A DNA stretch of 64,000 nucleotides from Streptomyces lincolnensis (GCF_001685355.1 NZ_CP016438.1:4898001-4962000); one strand, 5' to 3'. Numbered from the stretch's first letter, positions 34,366 through 42,961 are shown. Notes: generated by a model not told the origin, from the letters alone. Numbers and translations: made by a program.

Positions 34366-35001
34366 CTACTCGGCGGCGCCGTAGAGGCGGTCGCCCGCGT
34401 CTCCCAGGCCCGGGATGATGTAGCCGTGTTCGTTGAGGTGGTCGTCGACGGCCGCCGTGACGACGGTGACCGGGGTGCCGGCCAGCTCGCGTTCCATGAG
34501 TTCGACGCCCTCGGGGGCGGCCAGGAGGACGACGGCGGTGACGTCGTCGGCGCCGCGCTTGATGAGCTCGCGGATGGCCGCGACCAGGGTGCCGCCGGTG
34601 GCGAGCATCGGGTCGAGGACGTACACCTGGCGGCCGGAGAGGTCCTCCGGCATGCGCGTGGCGTACGTGGAGGCCTCCAGGGTCTCCTCGTTGCGGATCA
34701 TGCCCAGGAAGCCCACCTCGGCGGTCGGCAGGAGCCGCATCATGCCGTCGAGCATGCCGAGGCCCGCCCGGAGGATCGGCACCACCAGCGGGCGCGGGTA
34801 GGACAGCTTGACGCCCGTGGTCCGGGCGACCGGCGTCGCGATGTCGACCTGCTCGGTACGCACGTCACGCGTGGCCTCGTAGGCGAGGAGGGTGACCAGC
34901 TCGTCGGCGAGACGGCGGAAGGTCGCGGATTCGGTGCGCTGGTCGCGCAGCGTGGTGAGCTTGTGGGCCACCAGGGGGTGGTCGACGACATGGAGACGCA
35001 T
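34366..35001 (-). CDS. upp: uracil phosphoribosyltransferase
   Basis: A 211-residue enzyme making UMP from uracil and PRPP in pyrimidine salvage. The PRPP loop [18 protein letters not shown] and the uracil-binding C terminus [16 protein letters not shown] are intact, and the length fits the family. The ATG at 35001 ([15 protein letters not shown]) matches family N termini; a GTG two codons earlier is possible. No strong ribosome site is visible, so it may be read from a leaderless or near-leaderless transcript. Gene order with tadA and sigF is typical of Streptomyces. Confidence 0.97.
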   Translation of the reverse strand: MRLHVVDHPLVAHKLTTLRDQRTESATFRRLADELVTLLAYEATRDVRTEQVDIATPVARTTGVKLSYPRPLVVPILRAGLGMLDGMMRLLPTAEVGFLGMIRNEETLEASTYATRMPEDLSGRQVYVLDPMLATGGTLVAAIRELIKRGADDVTAVVLLAAPEGVELMERELAGTPVTVVTAAVDDHLNEHGYIIPGLGDAGDRLYGAAE

Positions 35002-35071
35002 GTCCACAACAGTAACCGGGCCGCATCCCTGCTCGCGCTGGCATCAAACCCGCCGTCCGGGGGAAAGTGGA

Positions 35072-35275
35072 GTGACGGACCAGGGTGGTGATCCGATGCC
35101 TGACCTGCCTGAGCACGAAACCGGACACGAGACGGAAGCCGAGCGCCGACGGCGGCGCGCCAGGTTCCTGCGCGATCTGGCCGAGGCCCGCGAGCTGCGC
35201 GACCGCGTCCAGCCCCGGCGCGCGAAGACCGCCCGGCTGCGGCACGCGATGCGCATGCGGACGTTTCGCTGGTGA
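35072..35275 (+). CDS. small basic hypothetical protein
   Basis: A 67-residue, strongly basic, helical protein (HETEAERRRRRARFLRDLAE and RAKTARLRHAMRMRTFRW). It could bind RNA or DNA, but no fold is recognised. The GTG at 35072 (VTDQGGDPMPD) and the ATG at 35096 (MPDLPEH) both fit. It is divergent from upp, 70 bases away, in a neighbourhood conserved in Streptomyces. Confidence 0.65.
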   Translation: MTDQGGDPMPDLPEHETGHETEAERRRRRARFLRDLAEARELRDRVQPRRAKTARLRHAMRMRTFRW

Positions 35276-35653
35276 CGGAACACGGTGCCGGGGCATGGTG
35301 CCCGAGTACTCGGAGGTAGCTCGCCGGTAAGGCACTGGTAAGCGCGGAGACACGCCGACGAGGCCGGAGTTGGCAAGATCACTTCATGCGCGGTCCCCGG
35401 ACCGGTGGCCGTGCGTGGGCGCCCGGAAAAGCCGCGTACGATCCGCTGTTGGCGGCGACGAGTGCGCTGGTGAGCCCTCCATGAACGCGAGATCGGCGGC
35501 AGCCGGACACACAGGGAGCCGAAGACGTCCCCTGAGCGCCTGGTTTCTGCCACGATTCCGAGTGGGTGGGGCTCGGAGCACAGCTCTCCCCGCCCGCAAC
35601 CTCCGCCGGGGGGACCCCCAACCGGCACACCTATGACCAGTGGGAGAGTCACG
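35276..35653. other. 378-base leader/intergenic region before the TadA-partner gene
   Basis: No convincing gene is seen. Short plus-strand frames lack ribosome sites. The stretch likely carries the promoter and a long leader for the TadA-associated gene; GGGAGAG near 35642 is that gene's ribosome site. A hairpin-like stretch (CCGCCGGGGGGACC region, 35610-35625) is weak. Confidence 0.4.
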
Positions 35654-36193
35654 GTGTACTTCGCCGCACTGCTCGCGCGCACCGAAGACGGGTGGGAAGC
35701 GAGCGACACAGAACTCCTCGACAATGTGGAGACGCTGTCGGATCTGGCCGACCTGGCACGTGAGGCCTCGCCCGAGGACGACACGGTGCTGGTGCTCATC
35801 GAGCAGGAGGACGCCTGGTTCGGCGTCGTCCGTATCGACGGCGAGGAGGACCCTCGCATCTACGTCTCGGACGCCGCTGCCGCCGCTCGCAGCAGTTACG
35901 GCGAGATCCTGCTCACCGACGAACTGCTCGGAAGGGAGCCCGGGGACGACGAGCCCGACCTGGACGCCCTCGACCTCGACGGCACCGAGGACGGTGAGGA
36001 CGAGGACGAGGACGACGACGACTCCGAGGCGGGCGGCACCGGCGAGGCCGTGCCGCACGGCCCGGTCGGCGACGCCGAGATCCTCGACGACCTCGGCGTC
36101 GGCGTGAAGGAGCTGAAGGCGCTGTCCGCGGACGCGCTCACCGAGATCGCCGATTCCCTCGGCGCCTCGGAGGTCCTGGAGACCGTCCGCTGA
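35654..36193 (+). CDS. tRNA adenosine deaminase-associated protein
   Basis: A 179-residue acidic protein always found upstream of tadA in Streptomyces and annotated as TadA-associated. The first about 100 residues form a compact domain (VYFAALLARTEDGWEASDTE, SDLADLAREASPEDDTVLVL). A very acidic Asp/Glu run (DGEDEDEDDDDSE) follows at about 120-135, then a helical tail. The GTG at 35654 is chosen because GGGAGAG lies 5 bases upstream; an ATG seven codons earlier has no site. Its stop overlaps the CTG that may start tadA. It may hold or regulate the deaminase. Confidence 0.85.
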   Translation: MYFAALLARTEDGWEASDTELLDNVETLSDLADLAREASPEDDTVLVLIEQEDAWFGVVRIDGEEDPRIYVSDAAAAARSSYGEILLTDELLGREPGDDEPDLDALDLDGTEDGEDEDEDDDDSEAGGTGEAVPHGPVGDAEILDDLGVGVKELKALSADALTEIADSLGASEVLETVR

Positions 36194-36249
36194 CCCCGTC
36201 GACGACGGAACCGACACCCGACCCGGTACGCGACCGCTGGCGGGCCGCG

Positions 36250-36675
36250 ATGCGGCTCGCCCTGGACGAGGCCGGGCGGGCCGGCCCGGACGTGCCGGTG
36301 GGAGCCGTCGTCCTGGGGCCGGACGGCACCACCGTGCTCGGGGCCGGACACAACGAACGCGAGGCCACCGGCGATCCGACCGGCCACGCCGAGGTCCTCG
36401 CGATCCGCCGGGCCGCCACCGAGGTCGGCGCGTGGCGGCTGACCGGCTGCACGCTCGTCGTGACGCTGGAACCCTGCACGATGTGCGCCGGCGCCCTCGT
36501 GCAGTCCCGGGTCGACCGCGTGGTCTACGGCGCCCGGGACGACAAGGCGGGCGCGGCCGGCTCCCTGTGGGACGTCGTCCGCGACCGGCGGCTCAACCAC
36601 CGGCCCGAGGTCATCGAGGGCGTGCTCGCCGAGGAGTGCGCCCGGCTTCTCACCGACTTCTTCCGAAGCCGCTGA
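36250..36675 (+). CDS. tadA: tRNA-specific adenosine deaminase TadA
   Basis: A zinc deaminase that makes inosine at position 34 of tRNA-Arg(ACG). The zinc and catalytic site is intact: HAEVLAIRRA (His ligand, catalytic Glu) and PCTMCAGAL (two Cys ligands). The ATG at 36250 gives 141 residues, but family proteins begin with a helix about 15 residues earlier (RWRAAMRLALDEA is open upstream). No ATG, GTG or TTG exists in that extension. A CTG at 36190 overlaps the upstream stop (CTGA) and may be the real start, giving 161 residues. Confidence 0.93.
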   Translation: MRLALDEAGRAGPDVPVGAVVLGPDGTTVLGAGHNEREATGDPTGHAEVLAIRRAATEVGAWRLTGCTLVVTLEPCTMCAGALVQSRVDRVVYGARDDKAGAAGSLWDVVRDRRLNHRPEVIEGVLAEECARLLTDFFRSR

Positions 36676-36728
36676 AGGCCCGAATACCGATTTCAAAGCA
36701 CGCCCCAGCGTGCTGTAAAGTCTCCCTC

Positions 36729-36813
36729 GGTAGCGTGTCCGAGCGGCCGAAGGAGCTCGCCTCGAAAGCGAGTGTGGCGCAAGTCACCGAGGGTTCAAAT
36801 CCCTCCGCTACCG
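36729..36813 (+). tRNA. tRNA-Ser (anticodon CGA)
   Basis: An 85-base cloverleaf. The acceptor GGTAGCG pairs with CGCTACC. The anticodon stem CTCGC/GCGAG encloses CT-CGA-AA (anticodon 36763-36765), a long class II variable arm follows, and the T-arm is GAGGGTTCAAATCCCTC. CCA is not encoded. It reads UCG codons and is intact, unlike the tRNA-Ser half at 3286. Confidence 0.95.
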
Positions 36814-36818
36814 CTTCT

Positions 36819-36848
36819 GAAGGGCCCTGTCGTGAGACGGGGCCCTTC
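36819..36848 (+). terminator. terminator after tRNA-Ser
   Basis: GAAGGGCCC and GGGCCCTTC form a 9-bp stem with further partial pairing (TGTC/GACG) inside. It starts five bases after the tRNA end. Confidence 0.8.
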
Positions 36849-36903
36849 GTGCTTCTCCGTCCAAGGTGCCGTCAGTTGACGACTTCCAGGGACAGCAGGC
36901 CGG

Positions 36904-37359
36904 TCAGGGGCGCCAGCCGTCCTTGATGCGGCCCTGGCTCACCTTGAAGTCGCCGCTGCACGTTCCGTTGTCGTTCCAGATCTTGATGGCGTCGGCTTCG
37001 AACGCCCAGCTGTCGCCTCCGGGGTGCTTGTGGCTGCCGAGGTTGACGGGGGTGTCGCGCGGGATGCAGATGTACGCGTCCGGGGAGGCGCCCTGGTCGA
37101 TCAGCCAGACGGAGTCGTCGTTACGGGTGTTGACGACCGCGACCACCCGGTTCCCGCCGCCGAGGATGGGCTGGTAGGTGTAGTCCTGGTACCAGCCGTA
37201 GGGGTTACCGCCGGAGTAGGCGTCGTCGTACACACAGACGCGCGGGTACGAGCAGCCGTGCATGCTGTCGGCGGAGGCGGACGGGGCCGTCAGCATGGTC
37301 GAGGTCGCGGCCAGGCCGGCGGTGAGGAGGGTCGCCGCCATCTTTCTGTTCAGCTTCAA
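36904..37359 (-). CDS. peptidase-inhibitor family I36-like secreted protein
   Basis: A 151-residue exported protein. It starts at TTG with AGGAG 7 bases upstream (LKLNRKMAATLLTAGLAATS), and the signal is cut near PSASADS. The mature part begins with the I36/beta-gamma-crystallin-like pattern CSYPRVCVYDDAYSGGNPYG, then WYQDY. Two further Cys occur (YICIP, GTCSG). Known: I36 members such as SMI inhibit metalloproteases. Inhibition by this one is inferred. It is convergent with the tRNA terminator and divergent from an HTH gene. Confidence 0.75.
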   Translation of the reverse strand: MKLNRKMAATLLTAGLAATSTMLTAPSASADSMHGCSYPRVCVYDDAYSGGNPYGWYQDYTYQPILGGGNRVVAVVNTRNDDSVWLIDQGASPDAYICIPRDTPVNLGSHKHPGGDSWAFEADAIKIWNDNGTCSGDFKVSQGRIKDGWRP

Positions 37360-37630
37360 GGGAACGCTCCTGGTGAGGTGGCTGGGCGGAGCCGACCGCG
37401 GTGGCCGGCTCCGCAACGAGACTGCGGGTTCGGCGCGTTGGTCGGCCACAGCTGGCGGGGAAGTGACCTCGTCCCGGGACGTCCCACGCGCTGACCTGCT
37501 CAGATGTCACACGACAAGTCCCCGCGGCGGGACGGGATGCCCGCTCTGTGATCCCCGTGGCAGCTGATGCAGAATGAGGCCGGGACACGGGGGGACCGGG
37601 TCTGCGGTCCCGAACGCGAGTGGGGGAAGC

Positions 37631-38434
37631 GTGTCGCGCTGGAACGAACTGCCCGCAGAACTGCATCCGCACGTCCACCAGTTGATCGTGCGACTGCGAC
37701 GGCTGAAGGACGGCAGTGAACTGAGCACGCGGCGACTGGCCGCGAGGACCGGGTACAGCGCGAAGTCGTGGCAGCGGTATCTGAACGGCAGGTCCCTGCC
37801 GCCGCGGGAGGCCGTCGAGGCGATGGCCCGTATCGGCGGTGAGGATCCGACCCGGCTGCTGGCCCTGCACGAGATCGCCGTCCAACGCTGGGCGGAGGGG
37901 CGGACCGTCACCACCGGTGCCCCCGAGAACCCCTCCGCGACACCGGCGGACGCCCCCGCCCCCGCGAAGCCGCAGCCGTACGGGCGTCATCTGCGCGTCG
38001 CGGTCGCGGCGGGAGCCGTGGTCACGGTGCTGTCCGTCTCCGTGGCGCTCGTGCTGGCGGTGCGGCTCACCGAGGCCCGTGCCCAGCTCGCGCGCGAGCG
38101 CGGCGGTGCTGCCGCGACGGCCCCGGCCACCTGGTCGGAGTCCATGGTGCCGGTCCTCTACACCTGTCGGCTGAAACAGCGTGACGGCCGCTGGTACGCG
38201 GGCCTGAGCCGGACCACGGACGTCCTCCTGTCCAACACCCAGGTGGGGCTCGAAGTGGCCGAGGCGCAGTGCCTGCTGCGCCGGGCGGGAGCGGAGCCGG
38301 GGGACATCGACGGCTCCTTCGGACCCAAGACACGGCGAGCGGTCGAACGCATGCAGAAGCAGAACGGGCTGATCGTGAACGGAGTCATCGACCCGCCCAC
38401 CTGGCAGGCCCTGCGGGAGGCGGATCCGAAGTGA
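37631..38434 (+). CDS. HTH - TM - peptidoglycan-binding-domain protein
   Basis: A 267-residue protein. An N-terminal XRE-like HTH (LSTRRLAARTGYSAKSWQRYL, then NGRSLPPREAVEAMARI) occupies residues 20-75. A Pro/Ala linker comes next, then one TM (VAVAAGAVVTVLSVSVALVLAV) near 125-147. A PG_binding_1 domain follows (AQCLLRRAGAEPGDIDGSFG, then MQKQNGLIVNGVIDPPTWQA) at 205-263, outside the cell. GGGGGAA precedes the GTG start. The layout links DNA binding inside to wall binding outside. Its stop overlaps the next gene's GTG (GTGA), so the two are coupled. Confidence 0.9.
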   Translation: MSRWNELPAELHPHVHQLIVRLRRLKDGSELSTRRLAARTGYSAKSWQRYLNGRSLPPREAVEAMARIGGEDPTRLLALHEIAVQRWAEGRTVTTGAPENPSATPADAPAPAKPQPYGRHLRVAVAAGAVVTVLSVSVALVLAVRLTEARAQLARERGGAAATAPATWSESMVPVLYTCRLKQRDGRWYAGLSRTTDVLLSNTQVGLEVAEAQCLLRRAGAEPGDIDGSFGPKTRRAVERMQKQNGLIVNGVIDPPTWQALREADPK

Positions 38435-39315
38435 CCGCGGAACACACCCGGCTGATCGCGGTGCTGCGGGAGCTGCGGGCCGGTGCGGGGCTGAGCCTGG
38501 CGGCGCTGGCGGAGCGAACGGCGTACAGCAAGTCCTCGTGGGAGCGCTACCTCAACGGCAAGAGCCTGCCCCCTCGCCAGGCCGTACGGGAACTGTGCCG
38601 GCTCGCGAACGAACCGGACGGGCGGCTGCTGGCCCTGTGGGAGATCGCCGAGTCGCAGTGGAGCGGACGCGCGGTGGCCCGCGCAGCCGCCCCTGACGCG
38701 GACGAGCCGTCGCGGCCGCACCCTCAGGAGGCGCCACCACCCGCCGGGACCTGGCGGCGGCGACTTGGCGGGCGCAGGCTCCTGGTGGCGCTGGCGTCGG
38801 TGTACACGATGATCGTCGGTGGTGTCGCGGCGCTGCTGTTCCTCCTGCTGCCGGACTCGAAGGCTCAGGAGGACGAACCGCGGCCGGCCTCCGTCCCGTT
38901 CTCCCTCGCTCCCCAGTGCCACGGAGCCGCCTGCGAAGGCCGGGACCCGATGCGCCTGATCTGCGGCGTCGGCCCCGACACCCTCGCCTCGCACCGCACG
39001 GCCACCGGCGCCCACGTCGAGCTGCGCCACAGCAGGAAGTGCGGTGCGAGCTGGGCCCGGGCCTGGGGGACCGAGATCGGCGACCGGCTGGACGTCACGG
39101 CGGGCGGACCGACGTACGGCGTGCGCGTCAGGAACAAGGACGACGCGGCGACCTTCGTCTACACCGGGATGGCCGAGGTCCGTTCCGGCAGCACCGTCCG
39201 GGCCTGCTTCCTGCCCGCGTCGGCCGACGGCGAACGGGAGTGCTTCGATGCCCGCGTGGGCGGGGCCGCCACCACGACCCGGCCGCCCTCACCTCCGGTG
39301 GCGTCAGGCCAGTGA
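38431..39315 (+). CDS. HTH - TM - DUF2690 protein
   Basis: A 294-residue protein built like its upstream neighbour. It has an XRE-like HTH (LSLAALAERTAYSKSSWERYL, NGKSLPPRQAVRELCRL), a linker, and one TM (LLVALASVYTMIVGGVAALLFLLL). A DUF2690-type extracellular domain follows, with paired Cys (APQCHGAACEGRDP, CGVGPDTLASHRT, SRKCGASWARAWG). The HTH is nearly the same as in the previous gene, so the pair likely arose by duplication with different outer domains. The GTG start overlaps the upstream stop. A convergent PLDc_N gene overlaps its 3' end by 12 bases. Confidence 0.88.
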   Translation: MTAEHTRLIAVLRELRAGAGLSLAALAERTAYSKSSWERYLNGKSLPPRQAVRELCRLANEPDGRLLALWEIAESQWSGRAVARAAAPDADEPSRPHPQEAPPPAGTWRRRLGGRRLLVALASVYTMIVGGVAALLFLLLPDSKAQEDEPRPASVPFSLAPQCHGAACEGRDPMRLICGVGPDTLASHRTATGAHVELRHSRKCGASWARAWGTEIGDRLDVTAGGPTYGVRVRNKDDAATFVYTGMAEVRSGSTVRACFLPASADGERECFDARVGGAATTTRPPSPPVASGQ

Positions 39316-39528
39316 CATCGACGACACCTCGCCCGCCCGCTCGGGCCGCTTGCCGAAGTAGGTCCAGATGAGGGCACCGAGGATGGGGGCGTGGAGGAGG
39401 AAGAGCAGCCACAGCAGTTTCGGTACGTAGCGGACCTGCGCCGCCGGGGTGCGGACGCAGTCGAGCAGGGTCTGCACGTACAGCACGCCGATGACGGCCA
39501 CGAGTCCCAAGGTCATCCATATCAGCAT
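39304..39528 (-). CDS. PLDc_N-domain small membrane protein
   Basis: A 74-residue protein with two TM segments (MLIWMTLGLVAVIGVLYVQ and KLLWLLFLLHAPILGALIW) and the PLDc_N ending TYFGKRPE. Such proteins are phospholipase-like N-terminal pieces of unknown role found alone in actinobacteria. It overlaps the convergent DUF2690 gene by 12 bases. Confidence 0.85.
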   Translation of the reverse strand: MLIWMTLGLVAVIGVLYVQTLLDCVRTPAAQVRYVPKLLWLLFLLHAPILGALIWTYFGKRPERAGEVSSMSLA

Positions 39529-39703
39529 CGGTCTTCTCCTCTTCCGCTGCCGCCCCGTGCCCCCTGTGGACCGGCGCTCACCCCCTCATCGGACGAGACC
39601 CCCCGCACGGTTCACACATCATCACCGTCGTCAGACCGCCCCCTTCGTGCGATCATGTGCGCTCGTTGGCGTATTTGTGACCGGGGAGACAGGGGAGGCC
39701 GCG

Positions 39704-39880
39704 ATGGCGGTGAACGCGAAGAAGATCGCCGTCTATGTGCTCGTGGTCTTCGTGCTCTACATAATCATCACGGACCCGGCGAAGGCCGCGGACTACGTCC
39801 AGATAGGGTTCGAGGGCATATCGGACGCCGCCAAGTCCATCGGCGACTTCTTCAGCTGGCTCGCCGACGGGGCGAAGTAG
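39704..39880 (+). CDS. small single-TM membrane protein
   Basis: A 58-residue protein: a short basic start (MAVNAKK), one TM (IAVYVLVVFVLYIIITDP) and a cytoplasm- or surface-exposed helix (DAAKSIGDFFSWLADGAK). GGGGAGG lies 6 bases before the ATG. It is of the kind conserved across Streptomyces without a known role. The Dabb gene follows 36 bases downstream and may be co-transcribed. Confidence 0.8.
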   Translation: MAVNAKKIAVYVLVVFVLYIIITDPAKAADYVQIGFEGISDAAKSIGDFFSWLADGAK

Positions 39881-39916
39881 CGGCGTGACAGCCTGCGCGG
39901 CAACCAGGGAGCCCAG

Positions 39917-40210
39917 ATGATCCGCCACCTCGTCCTCTTCAAGCTCAACGAGGGTGTCGAGCGCGACGACCCACGGGTCGTGGCGGGGGAGGCGGCCTTC
40001 CGGGCCCTCGGCGAGCAGATCGAGGAGCTGCGGTTCTGGGAGCTCGGCTGGAACATCAGCGAGCGGCCCATCGCCTACGACTTCGCCATCAACTCCGCGG
40101 TCGAGGACACCGGCGCCCTGAAGCGGTACCTGGAGCATCCCGCCCACCAGGAGGGCGTCGCCCTGTGGCGGGAGTTCGCCACCTGGGTGGTCGCCGACTA
40201 CGAGTTCTGA
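39917..40210 (+). CDS. Dabb-family (stress-responsive alpha/beta barrel) protein
   Basis: A 97-residue Dabb domain: MIRHLVLFKLNEGVERDDPR at the start, ELRFWELGWNISERPIAYDF in the middle, and YLEHPAHQEGVALWREFATWVVADYEF at the end. The fold is a dimeric ferredoxin-like barrel; relatives include polyketide cyclase-type and stress proteins. The substrate is unknown. A strong terminator follows. Confidence 0.9.
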   Translation: MIRHLVLFKLNEGVERDDPRVVAGEAAFRALGEQIEELRFWELGWNISERPIAYDFAINSAVEDTGALKRYLEHPAHQEGVALWREFATWVVADYEF

Positions 40211-40222
40211 GGCCTCCACGTT

Positions 40223-40254
40223 CGAGCCCCCTGCCGGGAACGGCAGGGGGCTCG
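40223..40254 (+). terminator. strong terminator after Dabb gene
   Basis: CGAGCCCCCTGCCG and its exact complement form a 14-bp stem around a GGAA loop, 12 bases after the stop. It separates the Dabb unit from the sigF promoter. Confidence 0.85.
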
Positions 40255-40288
40255 CTGCGTCTTGGGCCCCAACGTGCTGCTCAACACG

Positions 40289-40306
40289 GCATAACACGGA
40301 TTATGC
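40289..40306. promoter_or_regulatory. inverted repeat in the sigF promoter region
   Basis: GCATAA and TTATGC form a perfect inverted repeat with a 6-base spacer (CACGGA), about 80 bases upstream of sigF in an AT-richer stretch. It fits a dimeric regulator's operator. The -10/-35 of a WhiG-type promoter was not identified with confidence. Confidence 0.45.
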
Positions 40307-40384
40307 GGTGCTTGCACACAGTGCACATGTCTTGTGATGCTATGACCGCTTTTGACGGATGAGTTGACCGATGAAGAGGTGGCG

Positions 40385-41209
40385 TTGACCGTGTCGGCCA
40401 GTACTGCGCCGCCCCAACAGGTTGCGGCAGCCACTCCCCAACGCAGCCGAGGCGCCGACACCCGGGCCCTCACCCAGGTGCTCTTCGCGCAGCTCAAGGG
40501 CTTGCAGCCGGGCACCCCGGAGCACAACCGGGTGCGCGGGGCCCTCATCGAGGCCAACCTCCCGCTCGTGCGCTACGCGGCCGCCCGCTTCCGCTCCCGC
40601 AACGAGCCGATGGAGGACGTCATCCAGGTCGGCACCATCGGGCTGATCAACGCCATCGACCGCTTCGACGCGGACCGGGGTGTGCAGTTCCCGACGTTCG
40701 CCATGCCGACCGTCATCGGCGAGATCAAGCGGTACTTCCGGGACAACGTCCGCACGGTCCACGTACCGCGCCGGCTGCACGAGCTGTGGGTGCAGGTCAA
40801 CGGCGCCACCGAGGACCTGACGACCACCTTCGGGCGCACTCCGACCACCGGCGAGATCGCCGAGCGGCTGCGCATCACCGAGGAGGAGGTGCTGTCCTGC
40901 ATCGAGGCCGGGCGGTCGTACCACGCCACCTCGCTGGAGGCCGCGCAGGAGGGCGACGGGCTGCCGGGGATCCTCGACCGGCTCGGCTACGAGGACCCGG
41001 CGCTGGACGGCGTGGAGCACCGTGACCTCGTCCGGCATCTGCTGGTCCAACTCCCGGAACGCGAACAGCGAATTCTGCTGCTGCGCTACTACAGCAATCT
41101 CACCCAGTCGCAGATCAGTGCGGAACTCGGCGTCTCCCAGATGCATGTCTCACGGCTACTCGCGCGTAGCTTCCAGCGGCTGCGATCCGCCAATCGGATC
41201 GAGGCATAA
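40385..41209 (+). CDS. sigF: RNA polymerase sigma factor SigF (sporulation, SigB/F/G family)
   Basis: A 274-residue group 3 sigma factor. Region 2 ([20 protein letters not shown] then [20 protein letters not shown]), region 3 and region 4 ([20 protein letters not shown] then [15 protein letters not shown]) are all intact. The wording [12 protein letters not shown] and [20 protein letters not shown] fits Streptomyces SigF rather than SigN. SigF acts late in spore maturation. The start at TTG 40385 is chosen for the AGAGG 5 bases upstream; GTG 40391 would match the known shorter N terminus. No RsbW-like gene is adjacent. Confidence 0.9.
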   Translation: MTVSASTAPPQQVAAATPQRSRGADTRALTQVLFAQLKGLQPGTPEHNRVRGALIEANLPLVRYAAARFRSRNEPMEDVIQVGTIGLINAIDRFDADRGVQFPTFAMPTVIGEIKRYFRDNVRTVHVPRRLHELWVQVNGATEDLTTTFGRTPTTGEIAERLRITEEEVLSCIEAGRSYHATSLEAAQEGDGLPGILDRLGYEDPALDGVEHRDLVRHLLVQLPEREQRILLLRYYSNLTQSQISAELGVSQMHVSRLLARSFQRLRSANRIEA

Positions 41210-41362
41210 GAGGCGCACAGGGCGCACACTTCGGAACACCGCAGATCGCAAGGGTGATCGAGGTATCACCGGCGCGAGCGAATCGCTCACCGGCGTAGAT
41301 CCCTGCATTTCTGCGCCGAAAAACCGTCAGACCCCCTTCATCCAGGGCGTATTCACGTCTTG

Positions 41363-41402
41363 CATGTCGACATGTCACTACAGCGTGTTGCCGACATGTG
41401 AC
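41363..41402. promoter_or_regulatory. palindrome and direct repeat in the sigN promoter region
   Basis: CATGTCGACATG is a perfect 12-bp palindrome at 41363-41374. Its core recurs as a direct repeat: GTCGACATGTCAC (41366-41378) and GCCGACATGTGAC (41390-41402), 24 bases apart. The 303-base sigF-sigN gap has no gene; this pair is its clearest candidate operator or activator site. Confidence 0.55.
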
Positions 41403-41512
41403 ATTCTGCCGGAAGCGCGTTTGCCGGGGCCTCGGCTCCGGTATTCAGGTGAAGGCATCGTTCCTCCATGGGGCGTTCGCCGCGACCGTCCTCGCGACCC
41501 AAAGGGGGTGGC

Positions 41513-42394
41513 ATGTCCGCAGACCAGGGCAGCTCGAAGGTGCTCACGCTCACGAAGAGCGAGGCTGCGCCCGCGCTCGACGACGTTACGGCCGTCGAGG
41601 CCGTCACGGCCCCGGCCATCCCGACCTCGGGAGCCATCGACACCCGCACCCTGTCCCGCTCCCTTTTCCTGCGGCTCGCCGCACTCGACGAGAACAGCCC
41701 CGAGCGTGCCTACGTCCGGGACACCCTCATCGAGCTCAACCTCCCGCTGGTCCGCTACGCGGCCGCTCGCTTCCGCTCGCGGAACGAGCCGATGGAGGAC
41801 ATCGTCCAGGTCGGCACCATCGGCCTGATCAAGGCGATCGACCGCTTCGACTGCGAACGGGGCGTGGAGTTCCCGACGTTCGCGATGCCGACGGTGGTCG
41901 GCGAGATCAAGCGGTTCTTCCGCGACACCTCGTGGTCGGTGCGCGTCCCGCGCCGGCTCCAGGAGCTGCGGCTGGCGCTCACCAAGGCCAGCGACGAGCT
42001 CTCCCAGAAGCTCGACCGCTCTCCCACGGTGGCGGAACTCGCCACGGTGCTGGGCGTGTCCGAGGAGGACGTCGTCGACGGCCTCGCGGTCGGCAACGCC
42101 TACACCGCCTCCTCGCTGGACTCCCCGGCCCCGGAGGACGACGGCGGCGAGGGCTCCCTCGCGGACCGCCTCGGCTACGAGGACACCGCCCTGGAGGGCG
42201 TCGAGTACCGGGAGTCGCTGAAGCCGCTGCTGGCCAAGCTGCCGCCCCGTGAGCGGCAGATCATCATGCTGCGCTTCTTCGCCAACATGACCCAGTCGCA
42301 GATCGGCGAGGAGGTCGGCATCTCCCAGATGCACGTCTCCCGGCTGCTCACCCGCACGCTGGCCCAGCTGCGGGAAGGACTCATCTCCGACTGA
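41513..42394 (+). CDS. sigN: RNA polymerase sigma factor SigN (SigB/F/G family)
   Basis: A 293-residue sigma factor, close paralogue of the upstream SigF. Regions 2 ([20 protein letters not shown] then [20 protein letters not shown]) and 4 ([20 protein letters not shown] then [17 protein letters not shown]) are intact. The N terminus [17 protein letters not shown] and its place after sigF point to SigN, which acts in aerial hyphae development. GGGGGTGGC lies just before the ATG. Only the order and sequence wording support the name; it belongs to a large paralogue family. Confidence 0.85.
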   Translation: MSADQGSSKVLTLTKSEAAPALDDVTAVEAVTAPAIPTSGAIDTRTLSRSLFLRLAALDENSPERAYVRDTLIELNLPLVRYAAARFRSRNEPMEDIVQVGTIGLIKAIDRFDCERGVEFPTFAMPTVVGEIKRFFRDTSWSVRVPRRLQELRLALTKASDELSQKLDRSPTVAELATVLGVSEEDVVDGLAVGNAYTASSLDSPAPEDDGGEGSLADRLGYEDTALEGVEYRESLKPLLAKLPPRERQIIMLRFFANMTQSQIGEEVGISQMHVSRLLTRTLAQLREGLISD

Positions 42395-42568
42395 CCGGCC
42401 CCCTTGCCGGGGTCCGTGTTCGACAGAGCGTCGGCCATCGTGGCGCGACACCCTGGAGTGACCTGGACCGGCCGTCGGCGCGCCCTGATCGGTGCATCGG
42501 CGGCCGTCGTCCGTTCCCGCGGTCGGGCACGGTGACGTGTCCGACCGGCGGAGGTGGGGGCGGCGGGG

Positions 42569-42766
42569 TTACTTCAGCGCGAGCCAGGCCACGGCCGCGA
42601 CGATCGCCACCGCGACGACCACGCCGATGATCAGGCCGAGACGCGGACCGCTGGACGCGACGGCCTGCTGCTGACGGGCCTGAGGGGCCTCGTCGACGAA
42701 CGCGCGGAACATCTGGGTGCTGCCTGCGGGGTCGTTGGTGCCCTGGGGGCCCTGGGTGTTAGCCAT
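42569..42766 (-). CDS. tail-anchored small membrane protein
   Basis: A 65-residue protein with a Gln/Gly/Thr-rich disordered start (MANTQGPQGTNDPAGSTQMF) and a TM at the very C terminus (LGLIIGVVVAVAIVAAVAWLALK). It has the look of a tail-anchored protein. The start was chosen at MANTQ because upstream codons read as non-coding. The family is not recognised. It lies between sigN and the MarR operon. Confidence 0.7.
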   Translation of the reverse strand: MANTQGPQGTNDPAGSTQMFRAFVDEAPQARQQQAVASSGPRLGLIIGVVVAVAIVAAVAWLALK

Positions 42767-42902
42767 GCCCCGAGACCCTAGCGAATCCAGGGGTGCGACC
42801 CAAGTGGGGGCCCGCGCTCCGTACCACATCCCGCGACCTGCGTATTTACGGTCGCAATACTTGCCTTTGCCAAGTTTTGAGCCGCCACCCCCCTCGTTTT
42901 AT

Positions 42903-42945
42903 TTGCCTGTAGCAACCAACAGCTTCTATGGTTGCCCTGAGCAAC
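42903..42945. promoter_or_regulatory. two MarR-type operators
   Basis: TTGC-N5-GCAA occurs at 42903-42915 and, extended to GTTGC-N5-GCAAC, at 42931-42945. They lie 29 bases apart, centre to centre, on the same face of the helix, just upstream of the marR gene. A related GCAA-N3-TTGC lies at 42854-42864. Such paired sites are typical of MarR autoregulation; here they would control the marR-MFS-yceI unit. Confidence 0.7.
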
Positions 42946-42961
42946 GAATCCGGGAGGTGTG

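Noticed and set aside
35370..35636. An 88-codon plus-strand frame before the TadA-partner gene
   Set aside because: It has no ribosome site, is Arg/Ser/Pro-rich, and is interrupted in composition; it is treated as leader sequence.
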